DNA of 64,000 nucleotides from Takakia lepidozioides (Eukaryota; Streptophyta; Takakiopsida; Takakiales; Takakiaceae). Numbering within the stretch: the first letter of the stretch is position 1; every line of letters begins with the position of its first letter. The notes beneath the pieces were generated by a model. The model saw nothing but the letters and a program-made list of their open reading frames with translations, was not told the DNA's origin and did not search any database. The stretch is taken from the NCBI GenBank assembly GCA_030704615.1, contig CM060733.1:40858001-40922000 (forward strand), in the 5' to 3' direction. This document shows positions 47,053 through 59,600 of this stretch, in pieces. The translations under genes and the position numbers were made by a program.

Positions 47053-48985
47053 CTATTGACCGTCATATGAGACCTTCTTAGTAGTTAATCCCTTCTTCAG
47101 AGACCTCAAAAAAGCACATAACTCCTTGTCAAACAAAGTCTCCATCTCCTCTTGTCCAATATAACCAACTAGACGATTATACTTGCAGAATGGTACCATC
47201 TGATCTACTTTCTTTGCAGGATAGACAACTACCAAGCTGATGCAACCATTTTTACATGCATCAAGCAAACTACTTTTGGATTCAACATCTCTTGAATTTT
47301 TGTACATGTTTTTTTGGATTTGTAGTCGCCTCTGCACTCTTCGACACACTAGTAAGTACTTGGGATCGATACTTGAGTTGGCAGAAACAAAAAATCAGCA
47401 AATCCTCAGAAAATCTCACCAAAAAAAAGGTCTAGACGTATCCAGAAACATGAAGCACGGCTGATGACATTCCTCATCAGAACTGAGGAAGGCAGTTGAA
47501 GTATGCTCCTTAGACTCCCTCCATGCTCCCACCCCTGAACCTGTAATTCTTGATTTGCCGGTTTTCAAATTTGGTGGTAAGATTGCATCCTTGAAGCATA
47601 TCATATCAAACAAAAATATTTTGTACCATCAAACAACTTCTAAACCTGGATAGTGAAAAGCTTCTCCCACTGCCGACCCAAAAAATTTCCATCATCTTTT
47701 GAAACTTGCCATTAACTCTCTAAGGGATTTTTCAAGTAACCCTCTACGTTTCAGATAGTTGAGTAAAGCAGCATGGACCATTGGTTCGGCAATAGCGTAC
47801 TCATAGCTATCCACATCGTTTACAGACACGGGATGCCCAAGGCCACACTCAAGCAAAGTCCAATCATTCTTCGAAAATTCTGGTGTCCCAAAGAAAGCAA
47901 TGAATGTACCCATCCTACACAACAAGCCACCAACATCAAAGACTAGTCCATCCATCTCAAATCGGCATTTTGACGTAGTAAACACGTCGTGGACTTGGTC
48001 ATAAGTGAGGACGAGTGGAACACCTTTGTAAAATTTGTGAGCCTATGGTAAAACTCATCTACTTCCTTCTTTGACCATTTTCCTTCGGCTTCTTTCATGA
48101 GGTGCTCCACACAACTCACCAAACACCTTCTTCGGCATTTGTGCATTGTCCTCCGCTTGCCCAGGCTCGAGCTCCAAATAAACTTCACATAATTCCTGAA
48201 CTTCATGCACATTTGCCCAGGAAGAAAACCGAGCTAAGGTAAATGCAACCGATGCCTCATCTCTACTCGTTGCGACGGGCTTTGCGATCACTGATTTTAA
48301 GGCAGGCGTCAATTCTAAAAACCTCAAACCCATGTCAGAAACAAATACTTGATGTCTATCACAGTTTGTAGCTGGTTTCATTAGGGCTGCAACGAACAGA
48401 GAAAAAACGGTCTTCCTCTCTTTTGAGTATGGAGATTCAAAGTAATCCGGAAGAGATTTGCCCAATACCTGTGCCTCATCCAAAACTTTAGTGACAATGC
48501 CCTTCAGATGCTCTTCAATCAAAAGCCACTGTCGATGTAGCTCATTCTCTAGTTCCTTGGGATTTGGACATCCATCCACAAGGGAATGGGTAAGACTCCA
48601 ATATGGATCTAGGTATACTCTTCTCCGATGAACGGAAAACACCAAATTAAATGACACAATTCATATATTTCCTTGCCAGCCAATGATTACCTACTAGGTT
48701 ATTCTATCTCATTTCCGATCAGCTCCATCAACTGCTGAATATCTTGTGACCCACCATTTCCTTTGGTTGCCACTGTCAAATAGAAATTGTCCTTCACTTG
48801 TTTCCAAAGATCTTTCGAGTCTTTAGTCCTACGGTCATTTAGTTTATCGAGTAAGATGGCTGGAGAACCAACGTGGACCCTATTACCGAACCAAATTCCC
48901 TCTTTTGCGCAATAGCATCTTGGTTAACTTTCTGCCACACACTTTGGATATACTCATCCACGTCCTTGGTTGCAATTAGTAGCAA
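47053..48985 (-). pseudogene. unidentified protein with a DEAQ (Walker B-like) motif, broken
   Basis: Reading 5' to 3' on the minus strand, coding-like pieces follow one another in different frames. They are DVDEYIQSVWQKVNQDAIAQ (near 48980), GSPAILLDKLNDRRTKDSKD and LMELIGNEIE (to about 48702), a 200-codon frame 48657-48055 with IVTKVLDEAQVLGKSLPDYF, and KEAEGKWSKKEVDEFYHRL (about 48090). Then come LVLTYDQVHDVF, CRFEMDGLVFDVGGLLCRM to 47692, and C-terminal pieces at 47613-47416 and 47349-47053 (SLVVVYPAKKVDQMVPF). VLDEAQ resembles the Walker B strand of P-loop ATPases such as those in CRN/RHS-like proteins of eukaryotes, but no Walker A was found. Some breaks could be introns; at least two look like frameshifts. 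Function unknown. Confidence 0.5.
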
Positions 48986-49059
48986 TTATTAGCTGATTGT
49001 TGTTTAACCATACATTGTGTAACAGATCAAGCCGTTTGCGATATGTTATAAACCACATT

Positions 49060-49362
49060 GTACAACATTGTTGCAATAGTGACGAAATGAGAGGGTTGGG
49101 AGAAAAAGTGTGTGCAATTGACGCACAAAACCCCACAGCCCCTCCGGAAAAAAAAAAAAAAAGAAATTGGGGGCTGGAAAAATGTTGTACCTCAACGCAC
49201 GCATTTTTTCCAGCAACCCAAACGCTTTATATGTTTTTTTTTTTTTTTTTTTTTTCTCATTCTTGTTTTTGGGTTGGAGTAAGGGTGTATGCGTCAACGC
49301 ACACATTTTTTCCCCCAACCCTCTCATATTGTCTCTGTTGCCTATTGTATTGTCAAGCTCAT
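49060..49362. repeat. fold-back (inverted repeat) element with internal poly-A and poly-T
   Basis: The left arm around 49085-49123 (ATGAGAGGGTTGGGAGAAAA, TGTGTGCAATTGACGC) is the inverted copy of 49291-49328. Weaker similarity extends the arms outward to about 49060 and 49362. Inside lies a second hairpin unit (about 49168-49227, CTGGAAAAATG / CATTTTTTCCAG) plus a 15-nt A run (49148-49162) and a 22-nt T run (about 49234-49255). It looks like a MITE-like fold-back element; no terminal duplication was established. Confidence 0.65.
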
Positions 49363-51298
49363 TGCCATGTTGCAGCAGAGATATTCGAGCAAAATATTCT
49401 CCGAATGCCATTGTGTTTGTGGCTTATCACCCTCCAATTGCCACAACAATGGGGGTTCTTCTAGTGTTCAATGACGGTTGTATTCCTGTTGTTCTCCACA
49501 CCATTTAAGGGCTAGTTCCCACGGTAATAGGTGTTCTTCCCGCGGTAATAGGTCCATAGGTCTCGGATATGGCAGGCTCACTGGCTCACAATCTCACGTT
49601 GCTAGGCTCGCGATCTAGCACGCACCGTTCATGTTTGGGGGCTTATCATTACTTTCTACTCTGGGCCTCTCTCCCCTTGTGCAATTCTGAACTCCTTTTG
49701 CTTAACGTTGTTATTGGCAAGATTTGGTCTTCCTGTCCTGTATGGAGCTTATATCTTAGAGCTCACACCCTATGACACTTATGGAAATATCATTGCATGT
49801 TTATCTTTGAGGGATATTCCAGCCCCAGCATGAAAAGCCTCATGTTTCACCTATATGTGGATTTGATGCAGACTCGGGGGGGGCAAGGCGGGGGCTGTAC
49901 TCTTGGTTTCAGCTTTGTGCAGGTGCTCTGAAAGAAGGAGGACGCAACTTCTCTCGGCTTTTGATGACACCTGGCCGGGCAATGACAACTTCCTCTGCTC
50001 CAGGGTGTTAGATGCGCAAATCACTAACATGACCTCCTCCCCACGCATAGGAGTCCACAGCCTGAAGCTGAGGAAGGGGAGGTCAATTGGCGTCATCAGC
50101 GAGTCGCCCTTGCAAGACCAAGGCTCACCTTGACTTTGCGGGAGTCTGATGCTCTGCTTCGGCTTAGTTCTCGCTTCGGCTTTTCTTACTTCCTTAGATC
50201 ATTTCTCTGTCGGCTCTCACCTCGGCCCTCTCAAGGGCTCTTGCCTCTCCCTTCTGGCTCTCTCCCTCGGTACTGTCATAGGATGGTATCCCCTTAGTTT
50301 GCCTTTATGGCCCTTGCATGGTTATTTTCCCCCGACTCCTTCTAGATGTCCTTCTGCCTGTGTGTCGCTGCTGTTTTCTGTCCTTCATGCATGTAGCTGT
50401 TGGTTCAAGGCTCAGTTGCGTGTAGTTGTTTCTAGGCTCCGCGGTGTTAAGCTGTTATTCTCAGACACTGCGCTGTTTTCAAGCTCAGTCAGCTCCTAAC
50501 GCTGGCTCAGCTGGATGAGCCTTTGTATAATGGCCTTGGCCGTGCCCTTTTTTTTCTTAATACGATGTTCAAGGGCCTATGTCCCCTAAGTTTCCTTTAA
50601 GAGAGAAAAAATAAAAAAAGAGTTTAGCCAGAATGATTGCAAAACGCTTTGTGCTGAGGTGAGCATAATTCTGGAATAACGTTGGAGTCATGCTAGATTC
50701 CAAGAATATACCAAAATCTTCGCATGCTAGTGTTCAGTTTGGTGGTTTTTCTTACGTTTTCACGCTCGATTTTCTCCACCGGGAATGCCCCGTCATCACC
50801 CACACCGTCGACGAGTGCCTCCTCTGCAGTTATGGAATCTGAAGACCAAATTGCACAAGCCTCCCATAACGACGACCGTGTTTCTGAATTCAATTCTCTC
50901 TCTAACGATATCAAATGTCAGGTATCCCTCAAGCATAGTATGGGGATGCTAAGCTTCAGCCTCACCTTTGCGCACATCATTCACTCGAGGCCCGTCTGCG
51001 CACCATGCAACGTCTGTAAGGACAGTTTGTCCGATGACATGTCATCTCTGAAGGGGACGAAGTGGTGGACAACCACTTGTTCAAGGCTTTTTGTCCGGTC
51101 GCTAGTCTGAAACGGGCCTAAAATATAAGTCTAGACACGGCTCTGTATGAAGGGGTGTCAATATCAAGGGACACCACGGGTGCTGCTTGTGTCAACTGCC
51201 ATTGCATCGCAATTTGCCAGAAATGCGAGCAGCCACGACAATTTTGATGGGTTCTGAGGTGGGAATGACGGGGATTTGAATATTCATATCCAGGGAGG
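49363..51298. other. region upstream of VHA-E, no gene assigned
   Basis: An open frame at 50724-50930 (SPTPSTSASSAVMESEDQIA) followed by a GT could be an exon of something unrecognised. The rest has no supported coding region. Confidence 0.35.
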
Positions 51299-53653
51299 AT
51301 GAATGAGGCCGACGTATCCAAGCAGGTGCAGCAGATGGTGCACTTTATCAGGCAGGAAGCTGAAGAAAAAGCCAATGAAATCTCTATCTCTGCTGAGGAG
51401 GTCGGCCCCAATCCCATTTTGTTACACAATGCACGTATTATTTGTCTTGGATATGCTGTCGGACGCTGTCTGCCTCAAGAAGCGCCTAGATTTCAATGGG
51501 TATGTAGAATTACACTGCAATTATTGTCAAATGGGCTCCAATAGGTGTATGCTAGCAGCTAACAGTTGATTTGGAAGGGGCTCCATGTAATGATCGGTTC
51601 TTTGCGTGTTTGGGTTTAGGGCTGCGGAAGGGGCAGGGAGGGATGGATGGCTGCACAGATGCAGACATAGTCACACAGACATAACTGACAGACCAAGAGA
51701 GAATTGACTGAGGGGCTAAGGGGTCAAATCATGGCTGTGAGGGAAGGAACTCAACGTAGAGAAGCTGCAAATGGTGGAAGCTGCGAAGAAAAAGATTCGA
51801 GAAGAGTATGACAGGAAAGAGAAGCAAGTGGAGGTTCGCAAGAAAGTGTAAACTTTCTTTTCTTTCCCAACCTGATTTTTTTTCTCTCTCACAAACCATT
51901 CGACTGTGATGGTCATTTGGCTTCGTTTGCTCTTCAAAATCACGGGCTATGATGATGTGTGAAAACACATTTAGAGTCTGGTCAAACAAAGATATGAATC
52001 TTCCTACTTTTTGAGGTACTTACTGTGGCATTCGTCACCTCCATCCACAAGAGGGCTAAAGTATCAAAGGAAAGCGGGCAGGGCATCTTTGTTGTGGCGC
52101 CTGTTTGTGTTAGGATCTAATGGACTGAGGGGAGTTGCTTGAAGCTTGCAGAGAGTATTCTACACAGTTGAATGCCTCTCGTTTGAAGTTGTTGCAAGCA
52201 CAGGATGACCTGGTTCACAGGATGAAGGCGGCTGCTGAGAAACAGCTTTTCAACATCAGCTCACAACAAGGGCCCTACTCTCATCTCCTTGAAGATCTCA
52301 TTATTCAGGTATTTTTTCATCTTTGGTACAGGTACTCCAACAATCAATCCTTCCAGCGTGATTGTTCTACACATTGCTTGTGTTGATCCTACCTGTGGAG
52401 AATTTGCCAGAATGCATTTGCCTGCTTCTCTATAGTTTGGAAGTTGGTGCAAAAGTGTAGTGTATGACTAATGTGGCGATAGGACATCGAGAGCTCAATC
52501 AATACTTACAGGAGATGGTCTCTTATTGAAAACTGTAAGTATCTGTGGTATGTTGTCTTCATGTATCTGGTGTTTTGGGAGGCAGGGTTTGCTGAGGTTG
52601 AGGGAGCCAGATGTACAGCTACGCTGCCGTAGGGAAGATTTTCAAATGGTCCAATCCGTAATCCAGTCCGCCAAGGAGGGATATGCTACCAAAGCCAAAG
52701 TGCCTCCGCCAGAGATTTTTGTGGATGATAAAATTTTCCTACCTGGTCCCCCACAACCTGGCTATCTCGGCTCTTCTTGGTACTGTGCTCTCTCTCTCTA
52801 TCTTATTTAAAGACCACTCTGTCCTTGGAGCACTCCATGTATACACAAGGCTGTGTCTTGGGGTCCAATTCTGAACTGGCATAAAAGCATCTCCTCCATC
52901 TCAACTGTGCCACCATCCTGTGGCCATCTGCTATAATTAACTTGGTACAACAATTTTGTTCAGAATAAACAATGATCTCCTTCCACTGAGGGTTAACTTA
53001 TTACAAACTTGGCCATCCTGCGGGTGTTATTCAGATCCTGCCAACCTTGTAGCCTTCAGTACAACGAAATCCATAGATCCACTTCTCTCTGGGGCTGAAT
53101 TGGATTGTGTGACTGCTTAGTACACTCTTTGGCTTTCTGTTGGACTACAGTTACTAAATTGCATGGATTGACTTGAACCTCTCCAAGGACTGCTTCCAAA
53201 CCTTGCCAGCATCTGGGTTATGCATGGAACCTGATGCCTACTCGATGTAAATTGCTGATGCCTAGAGCCGGTCTCGCCGATTGTGTATAGCAGTGATCAT
53301 GGAGGGCAGCGACACCCATAGAGCGATTGTTGTGTATATCTCATGGCTAACCTGGCAGTAATAGTACTTTGTGTATTGGTTACACAGTTCAGGAGGAGTG
53401 GTACTGGCGACAAAGGATGGGCGCATTGTGTTGGAGAACACTTTGGATGCCCGCTTGGAGCTCGTTTTCAAGCAGCAGCTACCAGAGGCAGGGCCTTCCT
53501 TCCCTTTGTCATGATTTCGCAAGTTTTGGCACCAGTTGTCCTTATTCTGTTCTGTGAGTGGGAAGTGAGGGGCAGAGAACATGAGATAGAAGGGATCTCT
53601 TCAAAGAGCATGAGCTGCAGAAAATCAGAAAGGAACCTGATATTTGGGCTTAA
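51299..53653 (+). CDS. VHA-E: V-type proton ATPase subunit E (5 clear exons, 3' end uncertain)
   Basis: Subunit E forms, with subunit G, the peripheral stalk of the vacuolar proton pump. Exons 51299-51400, 51747-51847, 52152-52308, 52586-52779 and 53388-53487 join in phase and give 218 aa. Diagnostic text: MNEADVSKQVQQMVHFIRQE, EEYDRKEKQVEVRKK, QLNASRLKLLQAQDDLV and CSGGVVLATKDGRIVLENTL. The family ends shortly after LPE with IRKxLFG. Here LPE is followed by GCAGGG, not GT. The best last exon (53621-53653) reads KIRKEPDIWA-stop, total about 228 aa against about 230 usual. The frame one base over reads NLIFGLK, so a one-base indel may have altered the tail. The intron 1 acceptor is unusually purine-rich. 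The gene may be working or freshly damaged. Confidence 0.8.
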
Positions 53654-54713
53654 GCATATGAAGTACAGTAAATAACCTTCGATGAATAGAGTCCATTTGA
53701 ATTATTCTCTTTGAGTACATTTGTAAAAGCATTCATTGTGTGCATGTCCAGATCCGGAGGCGGCTGTATTCTAGCACTGGACAAGGAGGCAGTTGATAAT
53801 TTAGCCCTTCCTTTTGAATATTCTGTCTACTTAGATTTGGGTGATTACCGGTCTGACAACATTTGTGTGCATTTATTATCACTCTATGACATTTGGCTGC
53901 TACATTTGGTCCTTCTCGAAGAAGCATTTGAATACAACGTGCTCTTGGCTACATCACACAGCCCGAGTGTAGTGCAACTTATAATCAACTTCATTGTGGT
54001 GTGGAGCAACAATTTTGTCTATTGGCCCCTGGGCCTCATGCAGACTTCTACAATGGGGAACCAAGGTTCAGAGATGCTACGAGCAGTGTAGTTCAAGTTT
54101 ATGAAAACTTCATGAACGTGAATTACTTTGCTTCCCTTAATATATGCTTGGCATCACATCCACTTCTAGCAGGAAATAGGCCAGTTTGTAACCAATTCGC
54201 ACTTGAGCTCTATTGAAACCCTATGCCATGAACAACACCCCCTGCCTACTCTGAGTCTGCTGAATTCATGTGCCTACGATGGATTCTAGTTCTCTATGTT
54301 CCACCTTGGCCATGGCTTTGACCAGGAAGCCATGACTAGTGAGATCTTTCTGGAGTGACCGGGAAAATGCATTTGTTCCAACTAGATTGAACTTCGTTTA
54401 TCCCATGCTGGTAAAGATATATTGCCATAACAACATGAATTCCCAAGCCTCCCCATCCCTCAATTTTGCCCAAAAGCTTCTCCTTCAATTTTGGCTGTGT
54501 CTGCATTGCCTCTTTGAATTGCAGCATAATACAGCAGATTTGTGGTCTCCAAACCCTTTGTTCCGGAGCATGACTACATGAACAGAACATTCTCCCAAAA
54601 CTTCCAGTTGTACTCCAGCCATAACACTGACTGACTTGGGTGTTTTGCACCATCTGCATTGTCACTTACATATTGGCAAAGAAAAAAAATATGGGAGAGA
54701 GAGAGAGAGGTGC
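53654..54713. other. intergenic, no gene seen
   Basis: It lies between the VHA-E end and the DVR 3' end. Short open frames only, none with a recognisable domain. Confidence 0.4.
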
Positions 54714-56150
54714 TTAAAAGACAGCTTGATCTCCGAGCTCCTGACCAGCCATTCCTTCGCGTGCAACCCGCTCAAAGAAGGCCTCCAAGGTGTCCGAGCC
54801 ATAGCTTGGAGTTGCATCAGCATCGTAGCGTCCTGTCTCAGAGTTGAGAACCAGCATACTCTCTGCAGCATAATATCGTCCAATCTTGCCAAACTCTGCG
54901 GCATCTTCAAGATTGGGAAACACCTTCGCCAAATTATCCAACACCCCGATAACAAAATTCATGATTCCGATAGGCACCTTCAGAAATTTGGGCTCTTTTC
55001 CTACAATTCTGAAGAGCATTTCCCCCTGTTCGAGGGGCGTAAGTGCCTTTCCAGGACCCCCAATTGGCAAGCGCTTGTTGATTTTATCCTCGTCTGGAAC
55101 ACAGTCAGCTATGAAAGATGCGAGGTCCGCTTCGCTGATCGGCTTGCATGCACACAGGGCTCCATCTCCAAACATTACGTAGGGACCTCCTCCTTTCACA
55201 CTCTGGACTTGGCCTCCCAAACTCTTGAAGAAGGCTGTTGGACGGACAATACTGTATGTCAGCCCATTTCCATATGCCTCGAGGTCTGCCTCCAATTTGA
55301 GCTTAGCTTTTTGAAATTCTAAGAGAGGTTTCTGCACGCAAATGGCAGATAGCAAAACGAAATGGGAGGCGCCCGCCGCTACCCCTGCTTCCAGGCTATT
55401 CTTGGTGGCCTGGTAGTCTATTTTCCACGAATCCTTCTTGCCCCCATTCCGGCTGGCAAGACATGAGATGACAACATCGACCGTTGTTCCTCGAGCTACT
55501 AATGCCGCCTTCAACGAGGTAATGCTAGTTACATCTGCCAAGCAAATTGTCGCCCCGGGAAACTCTGAAATCGTCTCTTCCACGCTCATCTTACCCCCAA
55601 TTCCACTCTTCTCTCGTGCAACAGCGATGACATTGTAGCCCCTCTTCACCATCTCTCTCACCACGTACTTGCCAATGTAGCCCGTGGCACCCACAATCAG
55701 CACGTTCGTATCTCTCGGACTCTTTGTCCGCCAGGCTTGTGTGCTTTCTGTCGCTTTTGCCCGCCATTTCGTTCTGCGAGAATTCAACGGCACTGTGCCT
55801 GCATGCTTCAGCGCTGTTCCTGAGAGCGTTTCCACCTCCTCAGAATTTCCCAAGTGGAAAGCCTTCTTCAGAGTGAGGGGCAAGGGCAACGGTACAGCCA
55901 GCTGGGAGTAAGCTGGCAGTGAAGCACAGGGGTGGCTCACACCACAGCTGGCCTTCGAAAAAAAGGAAACTGAGGAGAAAGAGACAGTCTTGCACGAGAT
56001 GAGAGACACAATTGGCACAGACGAGGTCGGGAGAGACGAGGGAGGTGCGTGAGCGAGCAGTGCCATGGTGGGCAACACCATAGCCTGAGTGCAGCAAAGG
56101 AGGCTGCCTGCCTCATCCGCAGCGCAGGCCGATGGATGAAACTGACCCAC
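54714..56150 (-). CDS. DVR: divinyl chlorophyllide a 8-vinyl-reductase
   Basis: This plastid NADPH-dependent enzyme reduces the 8-vinyl group of divinyl (proto)chlorophyllide to ethyl in chlorophyll synthesis. The frame is 478 codons in one exon. The first roughly 135 residues are Ser/Ala-rich with basic residues, as expected of a chloroplast transit peptide. The cofactor loop [11 protein letters not shown] is at about residues 154-164. Family blocks follow: [77 protein letters not shown] and [13 protein letters not shown] near the end. No breaks were found. The first Met (56150) may be too far upstream; Met24 or Met29 ([12 protein letters not shown]) would also give a good transit peptide. 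The gene faces VPS41 head to head. Confidence 0.93.
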   Translation of the reverse strand: MGQFHPSACAADEAGSLLCCTQAMVLPTMALLAHAPPSSLPTSSVPIVSLISCKTVSFSSVSFFSKASCGVSHPCASLPAYSQLAVPLPLPLTLKKAFHLGNSEEVETLSGTALKHAGTVPLNSRRTKWRAKATESTQAWRTKSPRDTNVLIVGATGYIGKYVVREMVKRGYNVIAVAREKSGIGGKMSVEETISEFPGATICLADVTSITSLKAALVARGTTVDVVISCLASRNGGKKDSWKIDYQATKNSLEAGVAAGASHFVLLSAICVQKPLLEFQKAKLKLEADLEAYGNGLTYSIVRPTAFFKSLGGQVQSVKGGGPYVMFGDGALCACKPISEADLASFIADCVPDEDKINKRLPIGGPGKALTPLEQGEMLFRIVGKEPKFLKVPIGIMNFVIGVLDNLAKVFPNLEDAAEFGKIGRYYAAESMLVLNSETGRYDADATPSYGSDTLEAFFERVAREGMAGQELGDQAVF

Positions 56151-56656
56151 ATGCGGCCTCCCTCGCTCTTGCTTGTTTGGGTCTGTCTCTTTGCTTCTGT
56201 TTCTAGACTACCGAGTTGCAAGCTTCGGTGTTGGGAGGAAGCGCTCCTCCCATCGTTCCGTCTTCACTTTGTTTGCAGTGAGTGCCAAGTGTTAGAAGCG
56301 AGAATAAAAGTGGGAGTTTATGGAAAGGTGGACTAGGAAGGATACAGTTCCTGGGCAGCTGGTGACAATCTCGTAATGAGTTAGTGTCTGTGGGGGATTT
56401 TGCAGCGCATCTGATTCCTGGTTTGGAGAAGGCACAAGAAGACTACTTTGATTTCGAGGCGGAGTGGTGCTGTTGTGGTTGGCACATGTATTTCATGGAA
56501 GAGATACGTCGCATTTGCAGAGAGAATGAATAGGGTGTGAGGGGGAGGGGTAGCAGTGACTGAGCTTGTGGGTTGTTATCCAATTGATCGAGATTTAGAG
56601 CAACTGGGAGTTTGAGTTTGAACAGGGAATAGTGAGTGTGAGGGGGTTTTGTGGCG
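56151..56656. promoter_or_regulatory. shared DVR-VPS41 upstream region (bidirectional promoter candidate)
   Basis: Only about 500 bp separate the two divergent start codons, so both promoters and 5' UTRs must lie here or overlap. A near-palindrome GGAGGAAGCGCTCCTCC sits near 56235-56251. No confident TATA box was assigned to either side. Confidence 0.55.
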
Positions 56657-59600
56657 ATGGCGCCCGCTGCTGAGAGCACCACCACTACCTCGCTGGACTC
56701 GTCTCCGCTGCCTGCTGACAGCCCTGTGCAGGATGATGGAGATGGTGATGATGAGCTCGAGGATGACGACGAAGGCGGGTCACGGGACGAGGATGATGAT
56801 GATGAGGATGAATCTGAGGACGAGGAGCCGCGGCTCAAGTACCAGAGGCTTGGAGGCAGTGTTCCTTCTCTCCTCTCGTCTGACGCGGCTTCCTGCCTCA
56901 CTGTGGCTGAGCGCATTATCGCCCTTGGCACTCACGATGGCACTGTGCATTTGCTCGATTATCAGGGCAACCAGGTCTGGGCAATGTCACCCTCCTCTTC
57001 CGTGCCATCATCAATCCCTATTTGTTCAAAATGTGTCGCGCATTTCATTTCCAGCTCACGTCTGCAGTTGGCAGGAAGTTCAAGGCTTTCCTTTCACAGT
57101 GCAGTCTCCACTTTACTATCAACATGTATTCACTCTCTAGAACTGAAATTTTTGGGTGTTAGAGATTCTGCCTTGGCAATCCTGGGACATGGAAATATCC
57201 CCTTCACTTTCACTGTTGGGTTTTGTTTGGCAGGTCAGAGAATTCCGCGCACACAGCGCCACGGTCAATGAGGTGAGCTTTGATGCAGAGGGGGAGTATG
57301 TTGGAAGCTGCTCTGACGATGGGACTGTCGTGATCAACAGTTTGTACACTGATGAGAAGGAAAAGTTTGAGTATCACCGGCCCATGAAAGCAGTGGCCCT
57401 GGACCCAGAGTACTCACGGAGGGCATCCAAGCAATTTGCTACTGGAGGGCTTGCAGGGCAGCTGCTCTTCAACAGCAAGGGATGGCTAGGGTATCGGGAC
57501 CAGGTAGTTATCTGACTCTACTCCTGAACGGTATCTCCATGTGATCTGTACATAGTTGGTATGTGGATCTCTTCTTGGAGATTATGTATCCTTCTATGTA
57601 TGGTAAATAGTCCCCTGGGTGTTATTGTAGCGCTGTGCTCTCTGCAAGCGTGCTTGATCTTGACCTGCTGTTGGACCTGCCATTGTGGTGGATAAGCGGG
57701 CGGCGAGTCCGGAAATACTTGGACAGAAAAAGGTACAGAGGTAAGGTAAATAGGCAGGGAAATACCCATACACAAATTGAACTGTAATATATAGGAGAAG
57801 AGTGGCCAGCTCATACAGGCCAGTAGGTCCCAAAATAGCATAATGTATGTTGTGGAGGAAAAAGTGAGTAGACATGTCTCTATGGAAGAACATGACACTA
57901 TGGTCCAATGTCCCAAAGGAAGGCGAGGGACAAGATCTGCGTCCTGTTCATCTTCCAAACTCAACAGTTCAACGAATTCCACTGTTTGACAGTGTATGCC
58001 CTGCAATTTTCACTGTACTCGGGAGGGAAGTGCTCTGTGTTGGCCATCGTCAAGTAGGGTCCCTTTGGTGGAGGAGACATGCGAATCATGCAGCTAGATT
58101 TTCCTAGTAGCTAGATTCAGGAATTCTTCTCAGGGATCAACTTACCTAGAAAGTGTTGGTTTTACCCCAATATGCTGAGAAGGGGGTCAGTCTTGAGAGC
58201 CACATTTGTGGCTCATTTATCAATTGGGGTAAGTCTAGTGAACTTTTGAAGCCTCCAGGAGGTTGCATGGTAAGTACTAGCAGGAACTGCCTAGTTGTGT
58301 TGCAGATGTGATCCAGGTTTGGCACGATTGTTGTATGCCTACTTGTACTAGAAGACATGATAGGGATGAGCAAACAAGCTGACGGGGAGGTGGGTATGGG
58401 TTAGGTGCTGCACTCGGGAGAGGGAACTGTGCATGCCGTGAAGTGGCGGACTAGTCTTATTGCTTGGGCCAATGATGCTGGAGTGAAAGTTTATGACACA
58501 GTCTCCCATCAACGCATCACCTTCATAGAGCGAGGACCTCGCGCCGAGCGGCTACGCCCACAGTTGGTGTGGCAGGTCCACCTCTTGCATTCCCTCTGTC
58601 AATTCTTCAGCTTGATTTCTTTCACACTCTTTTCTTCTCTTTTGGAATGATGTTTTAGACTGTTCCAATTGTATGTTTGTCTATGGCCACAATGCCAAGG
58701 TGGATGAGAGTACACTCCCTAGGATGTCACTGGGGCAGACAGAGCTTTGGTAGCTAGTAAGATGGGAGCAAACCAGTAGGTTTGGATTAGGTGATGGCTA
58801 TATCTTTTAAGTGGAAATCCTGCAACTGAAACTTGTTTGCTCTTAGTAAATCTCATAGCAATGGCAATTACTACTAGGTCAACTTGTACCTGTATAAAAG
58901 CACTATCAGATCTGCTTTAGGCTCTCTGATGAACTGGCAATTGTATATTGTGGGACTGTAGGGTTAAGCACCTTGATTTTTGTTGATGAAGGGTTTGTTT
59001 CCATGGCAGGATGACACAGTTCTGCTCATTGGGTGGGCAGACTGTGTAAAGATTGCAGCAGTACGTATACGAGGTCAGGATGGAAGGAAAGGAACGTTGA
59101 GGGCTGGGACGAAGTACGTGGAGATAGTTGCAGTGTTTCATACTGATTACTACATATCAGGCCTTGCGCCCTATGGCGAAGCCCTTGTCATATTGGCTTA
59201 CCTTCCTGACAGAGATGATGGCCAATCTGAGGTGTCCTCCGCATTTCTCCGACAGGTGGGATCATTGAATGCTTGCCTGTCATTAAGAGAGCTACAGGCA
59301 TTGTTGCATGCTGATTTTACCAACCAGCTCCTTGTCATGTACCAGAAGAAGCTGACTGGGGGATATTCACAGGGACAAGCGCAGCGGCCTGAAGTGCGCA
59401 TAGTGACATGGAAAAATGAGGAGCTTGCTACTGATGCGCTCTCCATCCATGGCTACGAGCACTACAAGGCCAAGGATTATGTGCTTGCCCATGCCCCCTT
59501 TGCAGGTGGGTGTCTTGTTTACTGGTCATAGGCACTAAGGGTTCCAATTGAAGTGGTGAAGGGTAGTGGCGCAAGCACTTTGGGTAAGAGTGCTGGAAGT

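Noticed and set aside
49046-49411. Open frames with poly-Lys or poly-Phe
   Set aside because: They are translations of the A and T runs in the fold-back repeat.
59256-59372. Treating the VPS41 frame through this stretch as one exon
   Set aside because: Known VPS41 proteins lack these 39 residues and the ends are proper GT-AG, so it is an intron, though retention is possible.
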